DNA of 64,000 bases from Costus lasius. Lineage: Eukaryota > Streptophyta > Magnoliopsida > Zingiberales > Costaceae. The stretch spans positions 122,562,493-122,626,492 of the forward strand of contig CM050448.1 in the NCBI GenBank assembly GCA_027563935.2, in the 5' to 3' direction. Shown piece after piece: positions 12,490-22,724 of the stretch. A program made the position numbers and the translations under genes. The stretch's first letter is position 1; each line of letters starts with the position of its first letter. The notes under the pieces are model-generated. The model was not told the origin of the DNA and did no database searches. It was given only the letters and a program-made list of their open reading frames with translations.

Positions 12490-12840
12490 CGGGCCGTGCC
12501 AGGCACGGCCCGCTGGGCCGACTGTAGCCCGCGTGCCGCATCTGGCCCGCGTGCCGAATCTGGCTCACGTGCCGAAACTGGCCCGCGTGCCGGATCCGGC
12601 CCGCGTGCCGGATCCGGCCCGCGTGCCGGATCCGTGCCCGCGTGCCGGATCCGTGCCCGGCCAAATTCTGAGTCGTGCCTGGGCCGGCACAGCTAAACGT
12701 GCCGCGGGCCATGCCGGGCCCAGATAAAATTCGGTCGTGCCATGCCCGGCACGGCACGGTTGCAATCGGGCCGTGCCTGGCACGGCCCGACTTCTGGCGG
12801 GCCGAGGCGGGCCCGGTCCCGGGCCGGGCACGGCCCATGG
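12490..12840. repeat. Right subterminal GC-rich tandem repeats
   Basis: From 12530 to 12660 a unit of about 19 bp around GCCCGCGTGCCGGATCCG repeats seven or so times. It is flanked by blocks of GGGCCGTGCCAGGCACGGCC-type palindromes. This is the counterpart of the left array at 11085-11265 but with a different unit. Many long open frames on both strands here are by-products of the GC-rich repetition. Confidence 0.8.
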
Positions 12841-12872
12841 CCACCTCTAAATATGGGTGTTTGTAGTAGCTA

Positions 12873-13904
12873 TTGCTGGGCGCACTAGCGTTTTTCAGCT
12901 GCGCGAGAGAAGCTGCCGATTTGCTGCTTCTGTCAAAATCTGTTCGCGTTTTCATGTTCACAGCATCCACGCGACGAGTTCTTTCTCTCCCGATCCTCGC
13001 CTACTTCCACACCTCGCCGGAACTGTGCCTGCTGACCTCCGTCGGCTCGTCCACCTCCTTCAGCAGCTCCGCCGACCTGCAGTGCCAGATCCAGCCGAGA
13101 GAGAGACCCTTCTCCAGATTCAGCTCGGCAGAATCCAGATCCAACCCGAGACCCTTCTACTCCGCCCCAGCGTTCACATCTAGCTCCCCTCCAGACGCCT
13201 TGCAGATCCAGGTAAGCTCTGGCCTCCTCCAGCTCCCCGCCTACTTCTTCAGCTTCGCGTTCCTGCTCCCCGCCTGGTTCCCTGCTCCAGCTCCCTTTTC
13301 CAGCTACACTCTCCAGCTCCGGTCGCTTCCGACTCCCCACCTGCTCCACCTCCCTCCAGCTCCGGTTGCCTCCAACTTCTCGCCTGCTCCAGCGCCGACC
13401 TCCTCGCTCCCCGCCTGCTCCAGCTCCGACCCGCCTGCTCCACCTCCCTCCAGCTCCGGTCGCCTTCCACCTCCAGGTAAGCTCCAGCCTCTTGCAGCTC
13501 CGCCCCCTCCAGCTCCAGCCTCGTCCAAATCTCCAGTGCCTCGCCGACCTCCAATGCCTCATCGAGCTCGATTAGCTGCGTCCAGATCTCCAGCCTCGCC
13601 GACCTCCAGCACCTCCTCGAACCTCCCCGCATGCTCCTTCCTCACTCTCTCATCCGATCTCACTCTCGACTCTCAACTGCCCTCGACTCAATCCTCGTCG
13701 AGCTCGATATTGAACCTCCCCGCCTGCTCCTGCCGACGCTTGAGCTCCTGGTTCCCCGCCTGCTCCTGCTCCCAGCCGATGCAGATCACCGCTGACGCTC
13801 GAGCTCCCAGTCGACACAGATCATCTGCCGACGCTCGATCACCCGCCAGCCCTGCTTCGAATCTTGTATCAGCATTAGTGAATCTTGTATCAACATTAGT
13901 ATAA
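12873..13904 (+). other. CT-rich low-complexity stretch with long Ser/Pro frame
   Basis: A 343-residue open frame begins at 12873, but from about residue 110 it is dominated by Ser, Pro and Ala encoded by a repeating GCTCCAGCTCC motif. The opposite strand is equally open. A possible donor (CAG|gtaagc) occurs twice, near 13210 and 13477, inside the same CT-rich unit. I read this as a repetitive leader of the nested hAT-like element rather than a protein gene. Confidence 0.4.
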
Positions 13905-15187
13905 TAGTAATTGAGGTTAGAATTTGTAAATTGATATTGCAATTTAGTAAAAAGATTGATGTTGTAATTTAATAATTGAGGTTCAAATGGTATTTGTAAG
14001 AAATTGGTAATTGATGTTGCAATTTGCATTTTGTAATCATCAATTTATCTTTAATCTTTCTTTAATTAGTATACTAATTTTAATGCTAACTAATCTTGTA
14101 TCAAATTATCTTTATTAGACTTAAAGATTATTTAGTATACTAATTTTGATGCTAATTAATCTTGTATAAAATTATTTTTATTAGACTTAAATATTATTTT
14201 ATATGTGAGAAGTATTATTTGTGTTGTACGAGATAATTATCCTTAAAATATTTTATTATATTAAAAAATTTTGCTTAATTTTATTTTGTTGACCAGCATT
14301 TGTAGTTTTCCTAACAGCTTCTGCTTCTCTTAGCCAGCTACCTTTCAACAAGCAATTCTTGAGCTAGCAACCAGCAAAAGCAGAATCAGCCCCAAACTGG
14401 GCCTACAGCCGCTCGAAACTTTATACAGCCGCCCGAATCGCCATTGACGCTCGCCGGAAAGCTTCGTCATCGCCCTTCCTCATCGCGCCGGATTGCTCAC
14501 TGTCCTTCCTCGTCGTCATTCCTCGCCTCGTGACCCGCTTCCTCACCGTGAATGCTCCCATCCAAGGTTAGGGTTCACTACTCGCGCCGGAAAGCTTCAT
14601 CAGTTTTTGCGCAGCTTGTTTTCCCTCGTGACCCGTTGCTTGTTTTCAGCTAAGTGCAATTTTCCCTTTTTATTTTGGCTCCTGTGTTCCAAATTGCATC
14701 TTCGTTCCCTAGTGCAGTCTCAAGTGCAATTTTTCTTTTCCTATATCACCTTGTCCATTTGAACTAGGTGAAAGCATTGCTGAGCGCATCTTGAGACTGA
14801 TGGAGATTAGATAGAAATTGCATGAATTAGTGATTATTATAAGTACTTTGATTTTGACATATGAGACAGAAAGAAGTGATTGTGTTATGAATGTGTGCCT
14901 TATTTTGATTTTAGCAATATGATGCAATTTGAGACCGTGCAAGTGAATGATTAGATTCAATTTGATGCAATATGGAAATACATATTGCATCAGATTCCTT
15001 TTACTTTGATTTGCATTAGATTGCTTTGAGACTGCGCAAGTGACTGTGTTATGAATGTGTACAGCTTTTATTTGATTTACATCAGATTGCTTTATGTCCT
15101 AATTATCATGAGATTGCTTATTTTCGTCAATTTGTTATTTCAGTTCATTCTTTAATTATGTCTATCTTGTTTTCATTTATAGGTTTT

Positions 15188-16038
15188 ATGAGAATGCCTC
15201 ATACAAATAACAAAGACAAAAGATCTATTATGCATCTCAACTTCCTCATTAGACAATCTCATCTTGCAGCTCTAGCTGGTTCTTATGTGACACAATTAGA
15301 CTCAATTCTAGTTGTGCTCTCACACTTATCATATGTTGATAAGTTATTGCTAGACTGTAATGAATCTAGAGAATATAAGCGAAGAGATCTTTTAAGAAAG
15401 TTAACTAGCTCTAATCAAATATGTCATAGCATATTGAGAATGAGCAAGACTTCTTTTATTAATTTGTGTGAGCTTCTACGTGACTCAAATCTAGTCAAAG
15501 ATACCAGAAACTCTAGCGCAGAAGAAAAAATTGCAAAGTTCTTATATTTGGTTTGACATAATGTGAATAACAGAGAACTTTATTTTTTCTTTCATCGTTC
15601 CCCTAGGAGTATTAGTCCTCATTTTCACGAGGTGTTGAGAGCTGTTATTAGCTTGCATGATTGCTTTATCAAACAACCTGATGGGATAGAAGATGCTCCT
15701 GAGATATACAATTCGACTAGATTCTATCCTTATTTTAAGGTATGCTATTCAATAGCACATTGGTAGTACATTGGCATGTAGAATTACATTCAAAATCCTA
15801 AATCATATATATAATATTGCAGGACTGTTTAGGAGCTATAGATGAGACATATATTCGTGTAAGAGTCCCTGGTAAGGATGCAGCTAGATATTGAGGGAGA
15901 AAAGATTGGCCAACAACAAATGTGTTGGCATCATGTTCGTTTGACATGAAATTTACATATGTCTTACCTGGATGGGAGGGAATAACTTCTGATTTACGGA
16001 TTTTAAAAGATTTGAATACTTATGTAATTGGTGTTTAA
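15188..16038 (+). pseudogene. PIF/Harbinger transposase (HARBI1-like nuclease), broken
   Basis: Reading from 15188, the frame shows the plant Harbinger-nuclease N-terminal region, with MSKTSFINLCELLRD followed by EVLRAVISLHDCF. An intron at 15740-15822 (AAG|gtatgc to ttgcag|GAC) leads into DCLGAIDETYIRVRVPG, where the Asp of GAID is the first catalytic residue. The second follows in GWEGITSDLRIL. Two in-frame stops break it (TGA after FLYLV at about 15554, and TGA after DAARY at 15892-15894). The third catalytic acidic residue and the C-terminal third are missing. It was the transposase of the surrounding element and is now non-functional. Confidence 0.8.
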
Positions 16039-16584
16039 TATTTGGATATTTTAAGACTTTGCTTATATGTTTTGAATATTTATTGATAATATGTGTTTAC
16101 AGGTATAATAATATTTTTGTTAGGTGAATTTTTATGTGTTGTATGATGTGTGTATAATTTGTGTTGATATGTGTATAATAATACAGGTTCACATGTAAAA
16201 AAATAAGAAAAATTGTGACAAAATTTTTAAGAAAGTTATGTGTTGTGTTTTTTTTTATGTTTTAATTTTATGATTTTTAATAGTACTAAATAATATATAA
16301 TAATTCTATGATATTTAATAATATTTAGTAATTTTAATAATTTTTAATACTATTAAATAATATTTAGTAATTTTAATATTATTTAATAGATTCGATAATA
16401 ATTTTATAATATTAATAGTATTTATGTAATATGAGTGAAAAAAATAAAAATTGGGGGTGTATATATAAATCTTTCAAATTATCCGTCCTTTTAAGTAAAC
16501 ACAAGGAAAGAAAATTTATAATATGTTCTATCCATCTATTATTCCTTTCCTTTGCATAATCCATCCGTCCAAGTAAACATAGTG

Positions 16585-17604
16585 TAAATGGAAATGAGAG
16601 CACATTACAATGAATATGTCACGATTTTCAAGGCCACAAATGGGATATGATTCAATATAGGTAATTTTTGATAGATTGACTAATCAACCCACTTTTAGCC
16701 GTTAAGAAAGTTGACACATTAGATAAACTAGCAAATTGGTATTGTAGGAAAATTATAAGATTGCACGGTGTATCTACTAGTATAATATCATCTAGACATC
16801 CTAGAATTACCTCTCATTTTTTAAGCAATTTACACATAACTTAGGGATTCAATTATATTTCAGTATAATATTTCATCCTTAGACATATGGGTAGTTAGAG
16901 ATGACTATTTAGTCTTTACAGTATTTGCTCAGAACATGTGTAGTAGATTTTGGTAGTAGTTATGAGTTTTATTTACACTTAGTAGAATTTGCGTATAATA
17001 TTAGTTATTACTCAGCAATCCAAATAGCCTCATTTGAAGCTCCGTATGGTAGAAGGTATAAATCACTAGTTATGGAATGAAGTAGGAAAAAAATTGAATT
17101 TTGTGTCCTAAAATAAAAAAGAAGATGCAAATACAACTCAAAAGATTAGATAAGTGTTGATAAATGCTCATAGTAGCAAAAAAATTATACTGATAAAAGA
17201 AAGGGAGACTTCAAATTTGTAGTAGCTTGAAGATGTTTACATAAAAGGTCTAATGAGATTTGGAAAGAAAGAAAATTTCTCTCCTAAATATATTGATCAT
17301 TTTAAAATATTGATAAAATAGGAGCTGTGGCTATTGATTAGCCGTGCCCTTATCTCTTTCTAGTGTGTATAACGTGTTTTATGTATTAATGTTAAGAAAA
17401 CATATTTTTCACGTAGTACTTTTTTAAAAAAATTGTTTACACTAATACACTCAGACACAATTTTTATTGAACACCCAATTTAGATATTAAACAAAAAGGA
17501 ACACTTTTCAGAAACAAGGTGGTTAAATTTGTTAAAATTGGATTATAGTATCACCTAGATCAATAGGCTATATGGGAAAGAGAATAAGAATGTCCTGACT
17601 CAAC
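16585..17604. other. AT-rich intergenic stretch
   Basis: No gene, repeat array or terminal structure was recognised here. Open frames are short and unsupported. Confidence 0.5.
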
Positions 17605-18389
17605 CGTAGGGCTGTCCAAAGTCCGGTTCAACCCGGTAAATTGAACTGAACCGAATCGATAATTTCGGTTTGATTCGGTTTTTATTCAATGGGTCAGGTT
17701 CGGGTCAGTTTTGATTTGAGTAAAAATCTATCGGGTCGATTTCGGTTTTTGGTTTTAAAAAACAAAAAAAATCGAACCGAACCGAATAAACGATTCGGCG
17801 GTTCAAAAAAATACATTTAACGTAATAACGTTACGCTTACGCGTAAGCGTAAGTCGTAACCTAACCCTACGCCGAGTCGGAGTCGCCGCTAACGCTTCAG
17901 CCTTCGCCCTTCAGCGGTTCAGCCTCCAGCCGACTGCCGACCAGGCGACCTGCGACAGGAACTCCACAGCTCCACGCCTCCACTCGGCGCGACGGCGCTC
18001 TCGCAGTCGGCAGTCGCAGTCCCTTTCCTCTGCTCGCGGCTCCCGGGCTCCCGGCTCCCGCAGTCCCTTTCCTCTGCTCGCCTCTCGGCTCCAGCTACGC
18101 GTACCCTACGCGCTCTCGCAGTCGCAATCGCTCTCATCGCTGAGCTTGAGAGGCTTGACTCTTGAGACGCCGACTCACCGCCTTCGCCAGCACAGTTCAC
18201 ACCTTCATCGGTAAGCTTTTAGGTTTAGTTTTGATTTTTAGGGTTTTATATTTCCTCTAACGATATCACTTCCAAGTCCTTTGATTTTTCTATAGCTGTT
18301 ACAATATATTCAAATTTCTTTGTTAAAGATCTGAGAATTTTATCAATTACTCTAATTTTAGGTATTTTGTCATCTAGCCTTCTCATCTG

Positions 18390-18830
18390 ATTGACTGATT
18401 TACAATTGAAACTACTTTAGAAATATAACCTAACACTTTGTCATATTCCTTAATTAAAACTGCGTCAAATTCACTCTGCAAATTCTAAAGATGAACCTTT
18501 TTAGTGTTCAGACTTTCCTTATAGGCAACTCGTAACATATCCCACACCTGCTTAGTTGTAGTGGCATTAAATATCTTCTTAAATATAGTTTCATCTAATG
18601 CTTGATAAATTAGTGACATAACTTTTTGATATTTCTTTCTTAAATCTCTCTAGACTGAAGTGAGACTACTAGAGTCTCTAGGGACAATATATTCATTTTC
18701 AATAATGTCTTATGCATCATGTGCATCTAATAATGACTTCATCCGAATGCGTCAATTATAAAACTTATCACTTGAAAATTTGGAAACTTAAAATGGAATC
18801 AAATTGTTCTACATTTTAATGACTAATGAC
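18390..18830 (-). pseudogene. copia gag fragment (UBN2/DUF4219 type)
   Basis: The minus strand encodes a degraded gag stretch in one main frame. Recognisable parts are RIRMKSLLDAHDA, LIYQALDETIFKKIFNATTT and KQVWDMLRVAYKES, in the order expected for plant copia gag proteins. Several in-frame stops are present, and no protease, integrase or LTR is attached. It lies inside the intron of the hAT leader, so it is a nested fragment. Confidence 0.7.
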
Positions 18831-19264
18831 TATATCTAAAGTAAAATTTTAGCCCCTCCTATTTTCTGTCTCTCCAATTTTTTTTCCTCCTATTCTCTGT
18901 TCTCCCTAAGCCCAAGATCCCTTTCTCATCTTCTTTCTCTACCTCACCTCTTTACCTGCACAGCCTCTCCTTTCTTTTCTTAATTTCTTTTCCTTTTTTT
19001 CACTCTCAATTTTCCTTCTTTTTCCCTTCGTTTTTAATTTGAAATTTGTTTGACAAATTTGGCTTGGCTCCTTGGTCTAGAAATTGGACGTGTACTGGTT
19101 TGAATTAAGTGAAATGGTTCATGCATCATTGTTGCCTTGTTGGTGAAATTAATTTATAATGAAATAACAAGATGTATAGTTTAATTTTTGATTATTCGTT
19201 GATTCATTGCTATTTGCTAAATGCTAAATTGCTAATTAGTCTAAATTTTTGATAGTTTAAGGAA

Positions 19265-19740
19265 ATGAGTGATAAACAAATAGATACAACCGAGGCTCAA
19301 GCAAGTAATACAAAGAAGAAAAAAACTATAAAACCAAGGGCTGAAGTTTGGAACCATTTTGAAAAATTTGAGAGTGATGGTGTATCAAAAGCAAAGTGTG
19401 TATATTGTGATGCAAGGGTAGAGGTATGGCGATTGAGATGTCTTCTTGCTTGGGGAATAAAGAAAGTTTTTTCCTATGACTGTTGATAATGCTTCAAGTA
19501 ATAATGTAGCCATCAATTACTTAGTTCTAGCATTGCCCGTTAAAAATATATTCACTTAAGATGCATTACTCATATAATCAATCTCATTGCGAATAATAGG
19601 TTAAAAGAAATAGATTCATCTATTCTTATGATTCAACATGCTATGTGAGTCTCTATCCAAATTAAGCAATTTTTTTATAAAATGGTAAAATTAGAAAAAT
19701 ACCGTCTAAGAGCTGATTGTGCTTTAAATGTAAGCACTAT
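19265..19740 (+). pseudogene. hAT transposase fragment with BED zinc finger
   Basis: A 73-residue frame starts at 19265. Residues 25-50 (RAEVWNHFEKFE, then KAKCVYCDAR) match the first half of a BED finger, with Trp and the Cys-x2-Cys pair. At about 19410 the sequence jumps straight to the central transposase domain (GIKKVFS, then in another frame VDNASSNNVAINYL and a block resembling HIINLIANNRLKEID). This skips the second half of the finger and several hundred residues. The frame is then broken by stops. The jump coincides with the left edge of the large inverted repeat. Confidence 0.75.
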
Positions 19741-21431
19741 ATAAAATTTCACGAATTTTATACTTGATGTTATTTAGAAATTTGAAAGAGCTTTTAAAAG
19801 ATATAAAGTGTTAGATCTCTACTACTAAGCACTCCTTTTAGTCCCATCTTTCATCATTAATTCATAACAAAAATTAGGATCTAACACTTTGTATCTTTCA
19901 AAGGCTCTTTCAAATTTTTAAGCGACATTAAGTATAAGATATGTGAAATTTCATTTAGTGCTCCCATCTAAGAACTATATGCTCTTAGACTATATTTTTT
20001 AAAAATTTTAACACATTATTTAAATTTGCTTAATTTGGATAGAGACGACTCATTGGCTAGCCAATTAAACTTTAAAAATAGATAACCTATCTCTTTCAAC
20101 CTATCATTCAAAATGAGACTGATTATACGAGCAATACACCTCATGTGAATATACTTAATGTGCAACACTATAACTCCAATTGATTATTTTATCTCTCAAA
20201 TAATTGATGACTATATTATTACTCAAAGCACTATCAACATTTATTAAAAAAAACTTTATTCCCAAGAAGACACATCTCAATGGTCATGCTCATATCTATG
20301 CCCTTACCAGCACGATCATAAACTTAGCAAAATTTTAGTTCTTATTCAATTTTCGCTCTTCATCAATATAGTGGGCTAGATAATTAGTTCTTTGCAAAGA
20401 GGCCCGTGTCTCAATTGTCAAAGAAACTCTTTGATTTGACTTTTGAAATAACTTTTTAAGCTTCAACTTGTCATCCACATAAAGTTATAAGCAATCACAT
20501 GAAATTGTCTATTACGATAGAATCTTAAATCTAGGGCATAAAAATAAATATCTAAAATCTTCACTTTGAACAAACTTAAAAGGTAGCTCATCAACAATGA
20601 TCATTTAAGCTAATACACTCCTTGTAGTTTCTTAATCAAAATTTCAAACACTACTAATATATACTTTATCAATTTTTAGTGTCTACCTTGAAATTAAGTT
20701 CATTGTTGGCTACCAATGTAGGGAAGCTTCTTATATATTTTGATATCAATGCATTCTATCCACATCACTCAAGAACCCCTGTATGAGTGATTTGTTGCCA
20801 CACCCTGACCAACAGAATCTATTAATACGCTTATATATTTTCAAAATCCAACTTACAATTATTCTGTACAACATTTATTTTATTTAATACCAACTAAGCC
20901 AAGTTCAAATTAGTTAATGATAGTCTAACATTCACAATCATCACAGAATAATATTCCTTTAGAATTCAATTCATGAACTCCAGAAGCTATCAATAATACT
21001 ATTGAACCCATACCAACTAAAAAATATCAGGCAAACACCTACTACTGTTATATCTAAAAAAAGCAATAGGGATTAGGTTTTAATAAATTTTTTTACAAAA
21101 GAAAGTCTATTAGTTTTCTAATATCACCCAAGGTTCTCAAAATTGATCTGAATTGGCTATTTTGTAGGTTCGTACCAGTCTGTCGAATGGCCAGTTGGGC
21201 AGAATGAAAGCTACGAGCAGAGCAAGCAGGAGGAGGAGAAGAAAGGATAAGAGAAGAAGGAGAAGGAGAACAAGAGAGGACGGAGAGGAAGGAGAGGAAG
21301 GAGAGGAAGAGGTGCAGCGGCAGCGGATGTAAGTGGGCGATCTCTTCCTCTTCATCTTTCTTTCTTCTTCGTCCTCCTCTTCTTCCGCTTCCTCTTATTC
21401 TTTTTTTCTTCTTCCTCTTCTTCTTCCTCTT
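19410..21431. repeat. Left arm of 2-kb inverted repeat
   Basis: This arm is the reverse complement of 22725-24731 with only scattered single-base and short length differences seen by eye. It contains hAT transposase pieces and the left part of a MITE (21130-21431). Within the arm, 19440-19845 and 19850-20290 are an older, more diverged inverted pair of the same transposase segment, so palindromes are nested. Confidence 0.85.
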
Positions 21432-21545
21432 CATCCTCTTCTTCCACTTCTTCCACCCACTGCTGCTCCGTCCGGTTCCACCAGTATGTATTGGTCTGGC
21501 CGGCCGGCGACCAATACAATCAGTCGAACCAGTTTTGAGAACCTT
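21130..21545. mobile_element. MITE with AAGGTTCTCAAAA ends
   Basis: Terminal inverted repeats are AAGGTTCTCAAAA at 21130 and its complement TTTTGAGAACCTT ending at 21545, followed inside by GTACCAGTC-type and CGAACCAG-type sequence. The interior is strongly AG- or CT-biased. The large inverted repeat ends within this element, at about 21431. In the other arm its mirror copy keeps only one terminus (near 23017). Confidence 0.65.
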
Positions 21546-22724
21546 AATATGACCACTTGGTCCCTAGGCATAAATTTAAAAATTATTATTATTATTATTT
21601 TAGATATAACATTTAACAAGTAGCGATGGGTTCAAAACCCCACTGCTCCAAAATTTTGCATTCATCACCCTACCATTCACCTATTAATTCATTTATTATC
21701 TATAACTATATATATACTGCTGTCAAGGATTGAACTCACACACCGGCACTTCGCATGCTCCACCTCATCGCATTCCTTATTTCATTGAACTGCGCACAAT
21801 ACTACTATGCACAATGAAGCAACACGGGAAGTGAATGAAATATGAAATAAATCAAACAATAGAGGCAAAAAGTTTTTGGTGTCCAAGCTAACACTTGGCA
21901 CCATACGAGATAAATAAAAGTAGGATCCCTAATTGATAAGTGAAATCCTCTGACAGTAAATCAATCACTCATACCCAAGTCTCTAGCACATCCAATCTCA
22001 AGTCCAAGATTTTTATTACCTTACAATGTCACATAACCAAGAAAATAAAATCAGTTACCAATTAATTATACCTCTAAAGCACATCTAAGAATACAAACTT
22101 GTAGTCTTAATACATCTAGCAACAAATCCACGAACTATAATATACCTATATCTATCCCTAAATTATTAAATCATCCATTCACATAAATATCATGTATTTA
22201 TTCTCAATTAATTTTTCCCTACACAATTTCATAATTACCAACCGGCTTACAGTAAGACCCGTCCACAATCAAATTACGGCAAATATACTGTTTACCCCCT
22301 ATGAATCTACCATCTATATAAGCAGTGTTATCACATAATCATACCTAAATCTAGGGTTTAGCATTTACCTGCCTAGCCACCAAAATCAACAAAAGAGGGA
22401 AGGAGGAAGGCCGCCGAAAGCCAAGCGCCGCCGCCCGCACTACTCTCGTACCGCCGGAAGAGGGAGAGAGGAGGCTGGCGTAACTTTCCTGTCACCGCCG
22501 CCGGAAGATAGACGCAAACGAGCAAGGGTAGCGGCAGCGCACGGGCAGGGGAGGTGAAGAAATGGGAAAAAAGAAATTTATTTTACAAAAAAGTCCACTA
22601 ATTTTCTAATATCACCATTTGTTTCCTGCAGAAAAACCCAAAAATTATAATTATTATTTTTTAATATACATTGTGCCTTAAAAAAAAATTTGGTCCGCAG
22701 GGTCCGCGGTTACCGCGGAAGCGG
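21546..22724. other. Spacer of the inverted repeat with GC-rich exon-like island
   Basis: About 1.2-1.3 kb of unique sequence between the arms. Most is AT-rich. The stretch 22378-22560 is GC-rich with repeated GCCGCCG motifs, like the first exon or leader of a plant gene read on the minus strand, ending by a TAGGGTTT-like motif near 22356. No protein could be assigned. Confidence 0.4.

Larger units (their letters stand above)
10999..12849 (+). mobile_element. Non-autonomous TIR element carrying a RING-H2 gene
   Basis: The element starts TAGAGGTGGCCA and ends with its complement TGGCCACCTCTA (one mismatch in 12). Exact 8-bp direct repeats AATATGGG flank it at 10991-10998 and 12850-12857. The TIR and the duplication length point to the hAT superfamily. 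Both subterminal regions are very GC-rich tandem repeats, and the AT-rich middle holds one intact gene, a RING-H2 protein at 11744-12289. There is no transposase, so movement would need one supplied in trans. The sharp ends and perfect duplication suggest a fairly recent insertion. Confidence 0.8.
10926..14411. mobile_element. hAT-like element nested in the Harbinger element
   Basis: Both sides carry the direct repeat GCCGCTCGAAAC (10914-10925 and 14408-14419), of which 8 bp would be the target duplication. The ends are inverted around AGTTTGGG (near 10934) and CCCCAAACTGGGCC (near 14390). Removing it joins two GC-rich leader segments of the outer element. It is itself interrupted at 10999-12849. 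Own content is about 1.6 kb: GC-rich subterminal sequence, a CT-rich stretch and an AT-rich tail. No transposase was found. Confidence 0.55.
10486..16584 (+). mobile_element. PIF/Harbinger element, host of nested insertions
   Basis: The left end CTGTGTATACTTAGAC and the complement of the right end, CTATGTTTACTTGGAC, match at 13 of 16 positions. Each lies next to TAA, the 3-bp target type used by PIF/Harbinger elements. Inside are a degraded Harbinger nuclease frame (15188-16038) and a GC-rich leader resembling a noncoding first exon (14440-14570, ending near CATCCAAG|gttagg). About 3.5 kb of its length (10926-14411) is a later insertion. End positions are approximate to a few bases. Confidence 0.6.

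Noticed and set aside
12446..12866. Open frames over the right GC-rich array
   Set aside because: Same reason: tandem repeat reading, open on both strands.
12933..13632. Minus-strand open frames of Gly/Arg/Trp-rich protein
   Set aside because: Mirror reading of a CT-rich low-complexity stretch without any domain.
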